Numbered from the stretch's first letter, positions 35,735 through 47,319 are shown. The stretch: 64,000 nt of DNA from Ophiura sarsii (GCA_035610835.1 CM069447.1:61759048-61823047); one strand, 5' to 3'. Program-made: numbers and translations. The notes: generated by a model from the letters alone, not told the origin.

Positions 35735-35835
35735 TTACGGTTAGGGTTAGGGATAGGTTTAGGGTTGGAATTAGGATTATGGTTTTGGTTAGGCTTTAGG
35801 TCAGGGTTCAGATCAGGGGTTAGGTTACGAACACA
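35735..35835. repeat. telomere-like TTAGGG-rich tract
   Basis: The tract starts with GGTTAGGGTTAGGG and decays into variants such as TTTAGGG, TTAGGA and TTAGGTT. It lies almost exactly at the midpoint of the 7.8-kb inverted-repeat element. Confidence 0.7.
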
Positions 35836-36214
35836 TTTTCAAACGTGATTTACTCAAAATGCGACGAATTATATGATAGCTGACATGATTGCCTTTCATT
35901 TGGTACCAGTCATGCAGTAATCGAGTTTACGTCGTATAATATAGGGCCTATCCTTCAAGCAATATTTCGACACAAATTAAGAAAAATGTTTTTAGAACAA
36001 ATTGACCATTATTACAAGAAATTCTAGCAATTAGAAGTATAAGCTCACTTCAGTTTTCTCAGACATGTACGGGGTATCCCAGATAATAGTGAGAGGACAT
36101 CGGAATTCCAGCCTTTTTTCCCCACCAATTTTTCAATGGAATTCCATATTTTATGGCACATGTTCTTGGAATTCCAGACTTTTTCACAATTTAGACCCCC
36201 CCCATATAGAGGAC

Positions 36215-36380
36215 ATCAGAATTCCAGACTTTTCCCCCACCAATTCCATACCTTTTTTGAAGTTTGATCTGGGATTCCATATTTTTTTTGAAGTTTGATC
36301 TGGAATTCCATACTTTTTTTGAAGTTTGATCTGGAATTCCATACTTTTTTGAAGTTTGACTTTTTTTTCCGGACTAAAAA
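36215..36380. repeat. 32-bp minisatellite
   Basis: Three to four units of 'tttgaagtttgatctggaat' plus 'tccatac' and a T run are present. Related 'ggaattccagactttttccc' blocks lie upstream at 36100-36190. Confidence 0.85.
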
Positions 36381-37125
36381 AAAAAAAAATTGTACCTAAT
36401 AGGGAGGTGCATTATTATCTGGAATAGCCCATTGATTTTTCCGAGGTAATACAATTTTGTTGGTATAAACTTTATTGATATTGTCCAAACTGTTTTCATA
36501 TGTATATCTTGCTCCAGCTTTCTTAGGAATTTTAAGATTTTGAAAATAGGACATTTTTGATGGAAAATACAGACTTTTTGGTAACAATAATAGATTTCAA
36601 GTTTTTGTTGAAATGATCCAATTATTGCACCCTCTTCTTATTTGAATTAGCTTTTTGATAACAATCGATTGTTGTGTGCATAGAAACAAAGCTTTAATTG
36701 AATAGGGCAGGATTTGTTATAAAGCTTGAGTGGTTTTAACCTTCCTTTCCTATGAGGTGTGGGTTCATTGTTTGAAATGCTGGTAGTGCTAGGGAGAATA
36801 GCTGTAAAGATGAATTATGTGAGCCAAAATATGAAAATACGTTTTTCATTAATTTTCGATTATGTATTGCCACAGCGGAATAAAAAAGATATCTCAAAAA
36901 TGAAATTAACAGAATAAGTAAGAAACATCTCCACCACCATATCGCAAGAGTTTAAATTTGAAACACTATTTGTTTTATATTTTAATATATTTTTGAAACC
37001 CGGTAGGATCATTCTGATACTATTATTCACATTGGCTAAATGTTATACTAGCAATTTAAGATTTAGTTAAAATTGTAAAACACTTTATAGAGTATTTTAC
37101 TTTTAAAATGTTGTTAAATGTTATC
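36381..37125. other. AT-rich DNA inside the 7.8-kb element, no gene seen
   Basis: Only short unsupported open frames are present. Confidence 0.55.
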
Positions 37126-37127
37126 TA

Positions 37128-38854
37128 CACTGGCACTCATAAGTATTACCGCAGTGAATATATCCTAGAAATTCCACCTTCTATGAACAAACCATTGATG
37201 ATTTCACTAGTTATGACATTCTATGTCTGCATTATATAGTTCTTCTCCATAAATTCATGTTTGTTGTATGTTATGTTCATCAGATTTTCGACAAAATCCT
37301 ATAAATTGAGACAAGTCTAAAGCTACATAGTGAAATCCCATAGACATTTGACTCATTATGTATTCATGAGCTCATTATCGCCGTGTAACGCCATGGGATA
37401 TCCTTACTTGCGAAAATCATCTCCAACAAATCATTAGTTTTACATTATTTTATAAAATCTCAGCACGTATAGTTATGCCAGGGACTTCCAATACTCAGTA
37501 CTACCTAGAACTCGGCTTATGTTTTGAAAAGGTTACTGGAATCTTCCAAAAAAATCAAATATTTCGAGACATAACTTTATTAAAGTTTTGGTTATAGAAG
37601 GATAGCTGTCGCGTACTGGGAACCAGCCAATTTTTTTAAAGAAACTTGCAGCAGCAATTACAATGTTACATACACAATGATACAGGGGTATTCTGTCATA
37701 TTGAAATGTGTGGATAAAACATAGGCTATATAAACACTTTGAACTGATGCACATGATATTTATACCAAGCACACAATGCATTTGTATACACCATTGAGCA
37801 TGTTGAGCTCGGCTTGGTGAATATGTCTGGTTTAAATGCAATCTTCATATTTTTGGATTCAGAAAAATGTTCAACGTAGTGACACCCCCTTAGTGAGACG
37901 GCTTGTCAAGTCCGTTCAAACAAATTTGAGACCAACCAAGCCTGACCTACGCTATTAGAAAATATTAATCACAGAATAAGTTTAGTTATCGCATGATCCA
38001 GCATACATTATTTTGAATTGACTTGTTCAACTCTTTTGTTAGACTTGAATCGATCACCCTTTTAGTGCATTCTTTTATGAATGGGAGTTAACTGTTAGAT
38101 AGAAAGATAGAGATATCGCCCAATTAAACACGACAATAAGTACGCGTTCGTCTAGTACGGTGGTGTATACATGTAATCTGTTGGGCTATGTTGCTTCACA
38201 TAAATATGGCACAACTGAGAGACCGACTGACTGACCTTCGTAAAAATGTTACGGTGACTGTCTTGCATGAATGCAAATCATTGTCACGGTAATTTTAAAA
38301 CCGGCTACATGTAGGCCTGTGTGCTGCCTCGCGTAAAATACAGACAATCTGCGTGGTTCTCTGTCGCATTTTCGAACACTGATTTTCAAACCAAAATATT
38401 TAAATTGTCTTTGAAATTTCAGGATTTTCTTGACAATTCAAATTACCTCCTCATCAAATTACCATGTTTTAGGCATTTATAAGTACTGGGCACCCTTTAT
38501 AGGATATTGCATTTGTGAATTTAGCAATTAATTGTTAAAGCACTGACTTTTTACAAAGAAGGTACAGGTAAGAGAGGATTTTCCCATAGCGTTACAATGG
38601 CGATAATGAGCTCATGAATATATAATGAGGCAAATGTCTATGGGATTTCACTGTGTAGCTTTAGACTGGTCTCAATTTATAGGGTTTAGTCGAAAATCTG
38701 ATGAACACAACATACAACAAACATGAATTTATGAAAAACAACTATGTAATGCAGACATACACTGTTGTTACTAGTGAAAATAATCAATAGTTTGTTCATA
38801 GAAGATGGAATTTCTAGGGTATGTTCACTGCGGTAATACTTATGAGTGCCAGTG
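37128..38854. mobile_element. TA-flanked, Tc1/mariner-like element with long inverted repeats
   Basis: CACTGGCACTCATAAGTATT at the left is inverted at the right end. TA flanks both sides (37126-37127 and 38855-38856). The inverted arms extend about 270 bp (37128-37400 and 38585-38854) with moderate divergence. The interior is about 1.2 kb, but its longest frame (37533-37841, minus) has no DDE transposase features, so the copy is non-autonomous. It is nested within the 7.8-kb element. Confidence 0.9.
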
Positions 38855-39674
38855 TATATTCGGTCATATAGTACCATTCATATAAAAGCTGACATCGTCA
38901 CGTTTAGTTGATGTAAAACTTAAATGAATTAGCTTTTTTGAATTTGAGTCCAAAAATGCTAAATATTGATGTGTTTAATGCATGGTGTTTTTTTTTATAT
39001 TGTGTTATTATTGATTTATATTCGCTTATACTGGTAACATATATTAGCTGATACCATCACCTTTCATTTGACACCAGTTATGATGTAATCGGATCATTAA
39101 TGATGGATATATCCTTAAAAACAGTATTTTGATGAAAAACGTGTAAACATACCTGTTTCGGGGAAAAATTGCTATAGCGATAAATTGGGATAAACAAGCA
39201 ACTCTTGCTTCTTTAAATTATTTATGTATACTAGGAGCAGTTTTGTAATACATATGGGGAACTTGTGGTTTTATTTTTAATCTCAAAATAACATTTAACC
39301 AATTACATTTTTTGAATTTTAGTCTAAAAATGTATGTTTTTTCACTTGTTGTTTTATTATTCATGATTTATATTCGCTTATATTGATATCATATTTAAGC
39401 TGATATTGTCACCTTTCATTTGACACCAGTCATGATGGAATCGGACCTTTAATAATGGAGATATTTCTAAAAGCAATAATTTTTGTCGAAAACGTGTAAA
39501 AATCACGGTTTTTGGGCAAAATTACACACTTAACTTCAATCTGGAATTTGCCAACACCCTATACCATGTGAGGTACACCCTGGTGATTTTTTTACACATG
39601 GTTGGAATTGCTCTAACAAAAAATGCCGTTGAGATTTTTTCTGAGCATATTTTGTATTGCTGGCAGGCTGTCTG

Positions 39675-40343
39675 AATGAGAAAGGGGGTATATAGGGGAG
39701 ATAGCTCACTATGTTTTTATTTTTTCTCTCTTTCTTTGAAAAAATTGGAAAAACTTTTAAAAAAAATGTTTGCGTCATGGATGGACAGCTTAAAAAGTTA
39801 TCACAAGGGCAGGGTAATTACTTCTCAGAACTTTTTTCTAAAATATAATTCATATTTAATGGATAAATGTGCCATCTATCAATTTTTAATTAAAAAACGC
39901 ATTTTGTTTCACCCCTTGGGCAATAATGGACTGTTCCGAAAACTTTTCCGCATTTTTCTTCTTTTCGAATGCAGTTTCAGTTAGCCAAGATGTTGACCAA
40001 TATTGTGAGGTACATTTCAATATCAATATCAAAAAATATCATGATTCTTTCACACCAATGTGAACCTTGAACCCGATCACACTCTGTTCACCCTAGAAGG
40101 CCATTTGCCATAGGATTTATTTTTATTTTTTATTCCACTAAAAACATGATTTTAGCTGAATTAATATTAGCTGTTTTCCCTTAAAATTACTGAATCTGAG
40201 CCATGTCATGTTTGATAGTTATCATACAAGTTTACAAATACAAAGAAAGAAAAAACATTGGTTTTTTTATCATATTTGGTTGGCAAAAGTGTAACCAAAG
40301 GGGTGCACGCTAGCGCGGAAGGGCGGTGGAGTATGAGAGGGGT

Positions 40344-40386
<43 letters not shown>

Positions 40387-40894
40387 AGGCTCCCTCATCA
40401 ATTGGAAAATTGTTCAATATTTTCATTTGGTGTGACCAGCCTGGTAGCTGGTATATTTTTGTATAATGTTACAGTGTGCAAATTTCTGATAAACGGTAGA
40501 TAATATGATTATTTTTTATTCAGCTTCTCTCATCATCACAGTATTGGCATAATAATATTACCTCTGCATTACAAACGTAACCGCGACCACAGCAGAAAAA
40601 ATGCCTTTCTAAACTTATTTTGCAACACACAACTTTTTTTGCTAATTTTTAAGTCAGCATGCGACATGGTTAACAATACAAGTAGTCAAAATGCGACACA
40701 CGACATCTCGTGAAGACACACTGACAGCTGTGTTATTTTGTCAAGCCCATGACCATGTGTGGCATGTAGCATAATGTAGACGGTAGACTTGAGCAAATAC
40801 ACCCGTACCCACCCCATCCTCACTCTTCCCCCTTAATTCTCTCTTTCTCTCTCTCTTTTTAAACAAATAATTTACCAGGGGCGACTGTGGTCTT

Positions 40895-40928
<34 letters not shown>

Positions 40929-41590
40929 TGAGGGGAGGCTTGTGATCAGGGGGGCATAAAGAATTATACAACTAAGACAACTCGGGTTAGTTTTGTGCTG
41001 AATCAAGGCATATGGTAGGGGGGTAGGGGTAGTTGAATTGATCAAGCTTCAAAATTCAACAGTGTTGCAAGGATACGTACATCGTCTGGTTTTTGAAGCT
41101 TATTCTGAATTGTACTAGCCTTAACAACAACAACAAATTATGAGTGGGTGCAAGTAAAGTAATTGAGGATAGATTTTCAATTGCTACACATAATAGATTT
41201 TAGCCATTAAAATGTTTATTTACATCTTTCCACCTTCCTTTATATCATTTTACAACAAATTGATCACGGTGTTAATTTACTCTGATGGAATACGATTAGG
41301 TGGCATACATACATGTACATTGCAAATTATGCCAGGTCATATCAAAGCTGATCATATGAATTTATAAAATGGACACTGTTATGTCCTCTTACCCCATTTA
41401 GTCCTAGGTGTCACCCAAAAAGCCCAGTGGTTACATTTTGACAGTTTGCTGTCTTCAGTAGATAGTACATGTTTAAGGTGTAGGCTATTAAGGTCTGAAA
41501 TGGTAAAAGAATCATGTTTTTGCAAAATAATAGTTATTATATAATTGTGAGGATTAAAATTGACAGTAGAAATAATAAAAGTTTAAAACA
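39675..41590. other. intergenic DNA with two very long G runs
   Basis: Nearly pure G runs span about 40346-40385 and about 40898-40926, each embedded in otherwise AT-rich sequence. An isolated GTCTTCAGTAGATAG near 41451 matches the core of the 38-bp minisatellite. No gene is supported; the glycine- and proline-rich frames are products of the G runs. Confidence 0.65.
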
Positions 41591-42277
41591 AATATCCCTT
41601 AAGATAAAATGATCATGGTGAGACCCCGCCACCGGCAACTATGAAAGACCCACTATAAAACCCACTAAATAAATCCAGCTAAGTGGCGTCACGGGCCTAT
41701 TTAATACACATGTTCCATGTGAGACTTGGAAAATTTCAGTAAGTGGGGGTGTGTGTGTGTGGGGGGGGGGGGGGGGGGGGGTTACATCCGTGAAGGGGTA
41801 TGAAATCTATGGGTCACAACCCCACTCTCTAAATGTAAAACGAGTGGAAATTCACTCGAAAAGGAGTGAAGGGAGTCAAACGCATGACAACCCGTTTTAG
41901 AGTGGAAAATGTCCACTCTAAAAGGAGTGTGAAAGTTAATTTTTCATCCTCAATAGAGTGGAACATTGTCATATAAAATCCCCTTTCACATCTTTTAGAG
42001 TGTTTTTCCACTCAACAACGTGTTGTCCTGCGTTATACTCCTCGAAAGAGTGGAGAACCACTCTTTTACATTTAGAGAGCATGATTCCCCCCTCTTTCAT
42101 CGCCTCACTAAAAATACCCCTGAAAAATACCCCTGAAATAGAATGTTAACAAAATGTCCCTTAAGATGATCAAGGTGAGACCGCCCCTGCCAATTAAACA
42201 AGTGGCATCACGGACCTATTTAATGCACATGTTCTATGGGAGACTTGGCAAATTTCGGGATGTGTGTGTGTAGGTGT

Positions 42278-42303
<26 letters not shown>
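41591..42303. repeat. tandem segmental duplication, about 560 bp offset
   Basis: 41591-41780 and 42151-42303 share 'cccttaagat', 'catggtgagacc', 'cacgggcctatttaat', 'gagacttgg' and a terminal GT-rich and long G tract. The second copy is more deleted. A fold-back MITE lies between them. Confidence 0.85.
41825..42079. mobile_element. 255-bp fold-back MITE
   Basis: CTCTCTAAATGTAAAA is inverted at the right end (to 42079). Further inverted blocks of 'gagtgga' and 'ttttagagtg' make nearly the whole element self-complementary. A right-end fragment of the same family lies at 51905-51992. No clear target duplication. Confidence 0.85.
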
Positions 42304-42308
<5 letters not shown>

Positions 42309-42454
42309 AAGATATATAATGCATTTAAGTATTCAATAATCTGGCAATGTCTGGAATGTAATCTACATGAGACGTACGTTTCAATGGCTTTTTTTCTACT
42401 TAAAATAACATTAAGAATAATGTCGAAACAATTTGATTCAGCGGTCAAAAACTT

Positions 42455-43470
42455 TCGGGCAAAAATGACCCCCTCTCTTGAACCTTCTAAAACTTTAAAC
42501 TCCCCTCTCATTATGCCCAGCCCTTAAGTATGTTGATTAATAAAAGGTTTGTCTGTGTTTAAAGATTGAAGTCTGATTGTGTTATTACGAGGTAGACATT
42601 TATTGAACCCCCTCATTTTGCCCAGTCCCACTACCTTATTTCTAAACACTCATTATTTCGCATTTAATGTTTGAAAAAATAAGTGAGAATGTTTGATTTG
42701 TCTTTATTAGTTAGCTATTGTGTACCCTACATGAATCCACTTGTCCATTAATATCGAGCAGTATTGAGTAAAATATTCAATATTGCGTTCGGTTTCAAAA
42801 TGCAGTAACTTTATTAAAATAGTAATATCTGGTAAACGGTACCATGAAATGTCATGATTCTTCTTGCTGGTGATAGTGACTAAATGCATCTATTGCCGCA
42901 TATTGGTTGCCTTCATATTATGATAATAAATATTTTTAATAATTACCGTATGTTACTTTGAGTACACTTTTTTTGGATTCACCTGTATTAGAGTATAATT
43001 GTGAATCCTGAAGACTTGAACAGTCCCTAATGCAACAAAATGAAACTGAATTTGCGCATGCACGTATTACCCCCTCCCTTGAGTCCACCCCCCACCCCCT
43101 AATTTTGTTCCCCCCAACAGTATTTCTGAACACTCACAAATGCAAAAAAAATTGAAACTGAATTTGTGCGAGATGGGCAGAAATGACCCCCTTCCTCGAG
43201 TTCCCATCCACAGAAATTACCCCCTCCCTTGAGTTCCCCCTTTCAGCAATTACAAAATATTTCCCCTCCCCCTCTGGCTCTCTCATTTTGCACCCCCCAA
43301 CCCACACACAGTATTTCTGAACACTCCCTAGCGCAAAAAGAATTGAAACTGAATTTGCACGAAGCGGGCAGAAATGACCCCTTGCTTCAGTTCCAAATAC
43401 TTTTTGGTTCCCCTTTCAGCTACTTCAGACGACAGTGGATAATTTTGAATTTCCGTTGGTTTCAATGTAA
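42455..43470. repeat. degenerate tandem blocks of about 150-200 bp
   Basis: Blocks near 42455, 43010, 43130 and 43310 share 'attgaaactgaatttg', 'gggcagaaatgacccc' and 'tatttctgaacactc'. They are diverged and interrupted by AT-rich DNA (42550-42960). No gene. Confidence 0.65.
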
Positions 43471-43749
43471 CAATGAATTTTGATTATATGACCCCATAAA
43501 ATTCATCACATGTTGAAACTAAATTAAAACCGCTAGAGTTGGATAACCAACTCCAGTGTCAGTCAGTATCATATTTGAATTTTTTGTCCCATTCACTTGA
43601 TCACGTAACCTCGTTTGCATATTTTAACCTGAATATTCGTGAATACGCCCATGTCCAGCGTCGTTTGGGCAACTTCAAACTTGTTTTCAACCCCCATCTC
43701 ATTTTGCCAAGCCCCCCCCCCCCCGCCAACGTATTTTTAAACACTCCCT

Positions 43750-44170
43750 ACCGCTAAATTAGCGGTAATAACGTTTTTAGCACCAACAACGCTAATTAGC
43801 GCTATTAGGGCTAATTGCACGATTTCCATATGGCATCCGTCAATTTTGTAAAACTTATTTGATAATGATATAGTATGATAGCATTTTTATCACTTACCTT
43901 GCAAAATTAGCGATAACAGCTTTTTTAGCACCAACGATGCTAACTAGCGCTAATTCCATTTGGCATCAGTCAATTTTGTAAAACTTATTTGATATCGCAT
44001 GATTGCGTTTTTAGCACTAGCCTTGCAAATTAGCGCCAATTGCATCAACCGTGTAAATAGCGATAATAGCGTTTAAGCACCAACTACGTTAATAGCGCTA
44101 TTAACGCAAATGATGCAAATTGGTGCTAATTTCGCTAACTATCACGGATGCTAACTCATCGCGCTAATGT
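43750..44170. repeat. GCTAATTAGCGC-rich degenerate repeat
   Basis: Palindromic words built from GCTAAT, TTAGC and AGCGCT recur throughout. Two longer blocks ('ggcatcagtcaattttgtaa') repeat at about 43832 and 43962. The same style continues at 44545-44625. Confidence 0.75.
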
Positions 44171-44270
44171 GCTAAAAAGCCAATCTTCCACCTTCTACTA
44201 TGTTGCATTGTTTTATGTGGTGAATGCATCTGTTAACCAGAAATCTTTTATCTCCAATTTGCATTTGCAG

Positions 44271-44355
44271 AATCCCCCGAAAGATTTAGCTGACCCACCT
44301 GGATTATCAAGAAGGATCTGACGATGTTTGTGATGCTGTGTTGATCGACCCTACT
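44271..44355 (+). other. exon-like block, copy 1
   Basis: It is preceded by a polypyrimidine-poor but plausible acceptor (TTTGCATTTGCAG) and followed by a strong donor, GTAAGT. All three frames contain a stop inside, so it is not a plain coding exon. One frame (GAT TAT CAA ... CCT ACT, 44321-44355) is open to the donor and reads DYQEGSDDVCDAVLIDPT-like. It could be a non-coding exon, a pseudogene exon or chance. Confidence 0.35.
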
Positions 44356-44719
44356 GTAAGTTACACTTCATAATTTAGCTGGCTTTCAAATGCATTGATT
44401 TGATTGTTTACCTTTACCAATCTAAAGATATGTTTAATCAACTGGAAGCACTCAAAATCAGAACCTACAACCTTTGTATCATGAATCACACACATTATCC
44501 ACTACCTCATGTGTGACATGTGCTTTATACTTCATATCCTTATTAGCGATATTAACGCAAATGGTGCAAATTAGCGCTAATTTTGCTAATTAACACGGAT
44601 GATAACTCCACGCGCTAATGCGCTAAAAAGCCAATCTTCCACCTTCTACTATATTGCATTGTTTTATGTGGTGAATGTCTGTTAACCAGAAATCTTTTAT
44701 CTCCAATTTGCATTTGCAG

Positions 44720-44804
44720 AATCCCCCGAAAGATTTAGCTGACCCACCTGGATTATCAAGAAGGATCTGACGATGTTTGTGATGCTGTGTTGATCGACCC
44801 TACT
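44720..44804 (+). other. exon-like block, copy 2
   Basis: This is identical to copy 1 as far as I can read, with the same acceptor and donor. Preservation of the block reflects a recent duplication and is not by itself evidence of selection. Confidence 0.35.
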
Positions 44805-45057
44805 GTAAGTTACACTTCATAATTTAGCTGGCTTTCAAATGCATTGATTTGATTGTTTACCTTTACCAATCTAAAGATATGTTTAATCAACTGGAAGCAC
44901 TCAAAATCAGAACCTACAACCTTTGTATCATGAATCACACACATTATCCACTACCACATGTGTGACATGTGCTCTATATGTGTCCGATTTTAAAACAAAT
45001 CATCCTTTTTGTAAAGTTGAAGCATTCTTCATAAAAATAGCACAAATTGACCCATAC

Positions 45058-45290
45058 ATGTTTTCTATTCTACATGAAGGGTCATCCTTCCTAAAGTTTG
45101 AGTTGAATAATTCCATGGTTCTTATTTTAGAAGCACATGGTGACATGAAAGTTGCCCATTGAGTATTATAGTGGTTGGGTGGTTAATAACCACCTTTGGC
45201 AGTCATTCACTGTATTTTGGCCTATAGCGTCTAAATGGGACATATTTTGCGATGTGTTTTCAGAAATAATGAGAAATATATGGGGTTTCT
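45058..45290. mobile_element. diverged relative of the TTAA MITE at 28752
   Basis: It shares 'ttctattctacatgaa', 'gggtcatcctt', 'cctaaagtttgagttg', 'ttattttaga' and 'gcccattgagta' in the same order as 28782-28905. Its termini are eroded and no TTAA pair was found. Confidence 0.75.
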
Positions 45291-45410
45291 TTTGATATCA
45301 AAATATGTTAATGTGCAAAAAAAGCTGAAGTGATCAGAACACGTAAACTTTAAGTATATTTTAAGATGGGATAACATGACAAAACAAATGGCATTTGAAA
45401 GCTAATTTGC

Positions 45411-45680
45411 AGTGGCGTAACAGAGGGGGGGGGGGGGGGGGGCAGGGGGCACAGTGCCCCCGCCCCCTGAAGGTGCTCAGCAGGAAATTCAAACCTACCC
45501 ACCAGGAAAAATGGGGGAAGGGAAAAGAGGAAAAGAAGGGGGAAAAGGAAAGAAAAGAGAGCGAGAAAGGAAAAAGGGAGGAAAAAGGAAAAGGAGAAGA
45601 AAGGAAAAAGGGAGGAAAAAGAAAAAGGAAAAGGAGAAAAAAGGGGAAAGAAAGAAAAGAAGAAAGGAAAAGAAAGAAAA
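45411..45680. repeat. hAT-like end, G tract and long polypurine tract
   Basis: It starts CAGTGGCGTAAC, then a G run, 'cacagtgcccccgccccc' and a purine-rich tail. Positions 45563-45680 (118 bp) are purine-only. The Lys/Arg/Glu-rich frames on the plus strand and Phe/Leu-rich frames on the minus strand are products of this tract. The arrangement parallels 34406-34545. Confidence 0.85.
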
Positions 45681-45749
45681 TTTCGCAGTACAAAAAGCAC
45701 AACAGTTAACAAATTGTTGACTGTTGTGCTTTTTGTACTGCAAAATTTT
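45677..45749. repeat. 73-bp near-perfect palindrome
   Basis: A 22-bp perfect stem (GCAGTACAAAAAGCACAACA and two more bases, 45685-45706, against 45720-45741) is extended inward by 5 bp beyond a T/G mismatch and outward by 7 bp beyond one mismatch. The potential loop is a single base at 45713. It directly abuts the polypurine tract. Confidence 0.93.
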
Positions 45750-45864
45750 GTGACCGTGCAACATTAAAAAATTGGGGAAACCTTTTACAAAATTCCGTGA
45801 CGGAATTATTCTAACCAGGATTTTATTTTGGCTGTGCCCCCCCTGACAACCAACATCTTTTCAG

Positions 45865-46060
45865 AAACCTTTCCTAACTTTCAACGTCTGCTCAAGGATT
45901 ACTGAACCTATACTAGGCATGATTGTACTTGTTTCATTGCATTTCTCATGGTGATTTCAAATATGGTAATGAAATCCACATTTTTGAAACATTTTGTGAA
46001 ATTTTGGAATGTCAAATTCGGAAGTCATAATCGGTATGACAAATTGCAAACAATGACTGC
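45865..46060. repeat. partial copy of a TTAA MITE family
   Basis: The segment shares 'ctcaaggattactgaac', 'tttgaaacattttgtg' and 'attttggaatgtc' with the element at 62901-63130 and, inverted, with 51442-51693. The ends are missing. Confidence 0.7.
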
Positions 46061-46621
46061 AAACTATTCAATGTCGATAGCGTTCGAGTTACATTGTCTT
46101 CATGCTGTACAATATAAGTTTCATATCGCGCTTATTCGTTACTAGCTGGTTTATGTAAAAAGAAGGGAAAACTACTAACAATTTTAACGTCGGTTATTAA
46201 CTGGTGTCATGCACACAGCACCTAATGTTTACGTAATTTATCTCCCCTGGCCTCGCTTTCGTTATTTTTAGTGATGTCACATCAGAGTATGCTTCCCTCT
46301 TTAGTTTGAAATCGCCAATTACGAAGTTGGTGAGGGGAACTATCTCAGTCATAATATAAAAAGTTCCGAGACACATCACGATATGTTGAGGCTACCGTCT
46401 TTGGTGAAGTTATTTAATTTGATATTCCATCTGACAGATACCTTGATATCTACAAAATTGCCTGTTTATAACCATTTCATTCATGGCATAATTAAAGTCT
46501 ATTAAATGACACTGTTAAGGCAACAGGAAAACCCTTTTTGAAGATGGATCAACTGACCCTATAACTGAGCATGCTAAGAGGTCTGTTTGCCTGTAGAACA
46601 GGGTGTAGATTTTGTGTTGCC
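46061..46621. other. AT-rich intergenic DNA, no gene seen
   Basis: No repeat boundary or supported open frame was found. Confidence 0.55.
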
Positions 46622-46625
46622 TTAA

Positions 46626-46887
46626 CCCTAACCAGTAAAGCTATTTTTTGTGCGTGATCGGGGGAGGGGGGAAAAGTATTATTTTTTTGACCGGAAAAAT
46701 CACCCAGCACCCCCCGAGATTCGATCGCAGGACCATCCGTACCCCGGTCTGTCCCTCTACCAACTGAGCTAAACTGCCAGCGCATATGCGGGCTAAAAAT
46801 TTCCGCCCACATATGCCTGCGGTAGGTGACATCATCGAGCACGTGCGCGGAGATAGTTTCCGGCAGTGAGATTCAGTTGGGTTAGGG
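46626..46887. mobile_element. TTAA-flanked element with CCCTAACC termini
   Basis: CCCTAACC at 46626 is inverted as GGTTAGGG ending at 46887. TTAA flanks both sides (46622-46625 and 46888-46891). A CCC-type terminus next to TTAA fits piggyBac/Kolobok-type MITEs. The termini also resemble telomere repeats, so chance cannot be excluded. The interior carries a tRNA-like head on the minus strand. Confidence 0.6.
46704..46782 (-). repeat. tRNA-derived SINE head
   Basis: On the minus strand TAGCTCAGTTGGTAGAG forms a box A/D-arm and GCGATCGAATCTCGG a box B/T-arm. The acceptor ends do not pair, so a functional tRNA is unlikely. Confidence 0.65.
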
Positions 46888-46891
46888 TTAA

Positions 46892-47319
46892 AGTTTAAAA
46901 CAAAATTGTTCACCTTTGTTTTGTATGTATGCAAATATGAATATATGATTGAATGTATGAGTAAAAGTAGGGCCCAACTGTTTTTCAGAAATCAGCAAAA
47001 GCATAATATTTTGTTATCGTTTAAAGGTAGAAACTTTTATTTTTCAAGGGACATGAACTATATAGACATACTTGTACAACAATTATTGTTTGTAAATGAC
47101 AACATCAGGAGCACAATTTTAAGTGACTCCAAAATGGCTTGTACATGTATACCGATTATATTCTTGCATCTATAATTGTCAAAGTCGAAGGAGTCTCATG
47201 CACCCCATAAACTAAATCCTAGCCTGATTTTTAGCATCCCTCAGGTATCTCATAAGCGAATTTTGTTTTAGCGATTTTTGATTTGATCAGAATAACAAAA
47301 AAGGCCCACACAGCTACAA
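46892..47319. other. AT-rich intergenic DNA, no gene seen
   Basis: The 89-residue frame at 46906 has no recognisable features. Confidence 0.5.

Larger units (their letters stand above)
31863..39674. mobile_element. 7.8-kb composite element with long multi-block inverted repeats
   Basis: The left end CAGACAGCCTGCCAGCA is inverted at 39658-39674. Similarity continues inward for at least 300 bp, through 'gctcagaaaaaatctcaacg', 'gttagagcaattccaacc' and 'gggtgttggcaaattc'. A subterminal block around 'ctggtgtcaaatgaaag' recurs three times on the left (near 32107, 32877 and 34331) and three times in reverse on the right (near 35898, 39060 and 39413), so the element is symmetric over several kilobases. 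No transposase, polymerase or capsid-type frame was recognised, and no target duplication is obvious. Nested inside are elements at 33076-33841 and 37128-38854. Confidence 0.8.
44090..44979. repeat. two tandem copies of about 450 bp
   Basis: 44090-44540 and 44541-44979 are nearly identical over their length. Each contains an exon-like 85-bp block with splice-like borders. Divergence is low, so the duplication is recent. Confidence 0.92.

Noticed and set aside
37533..37841. 102-residue minus frame inside the mariner-like element as a transposase remnant
   Set aside because: It lacks any DDE/D catalytic pattern or helix-turn-helix signature.
45350..45764. Highly charged and Phe/Leu-rich open frames on both strands
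   Set aside because: They are direct translations of the polypurine tract and the palindrome.
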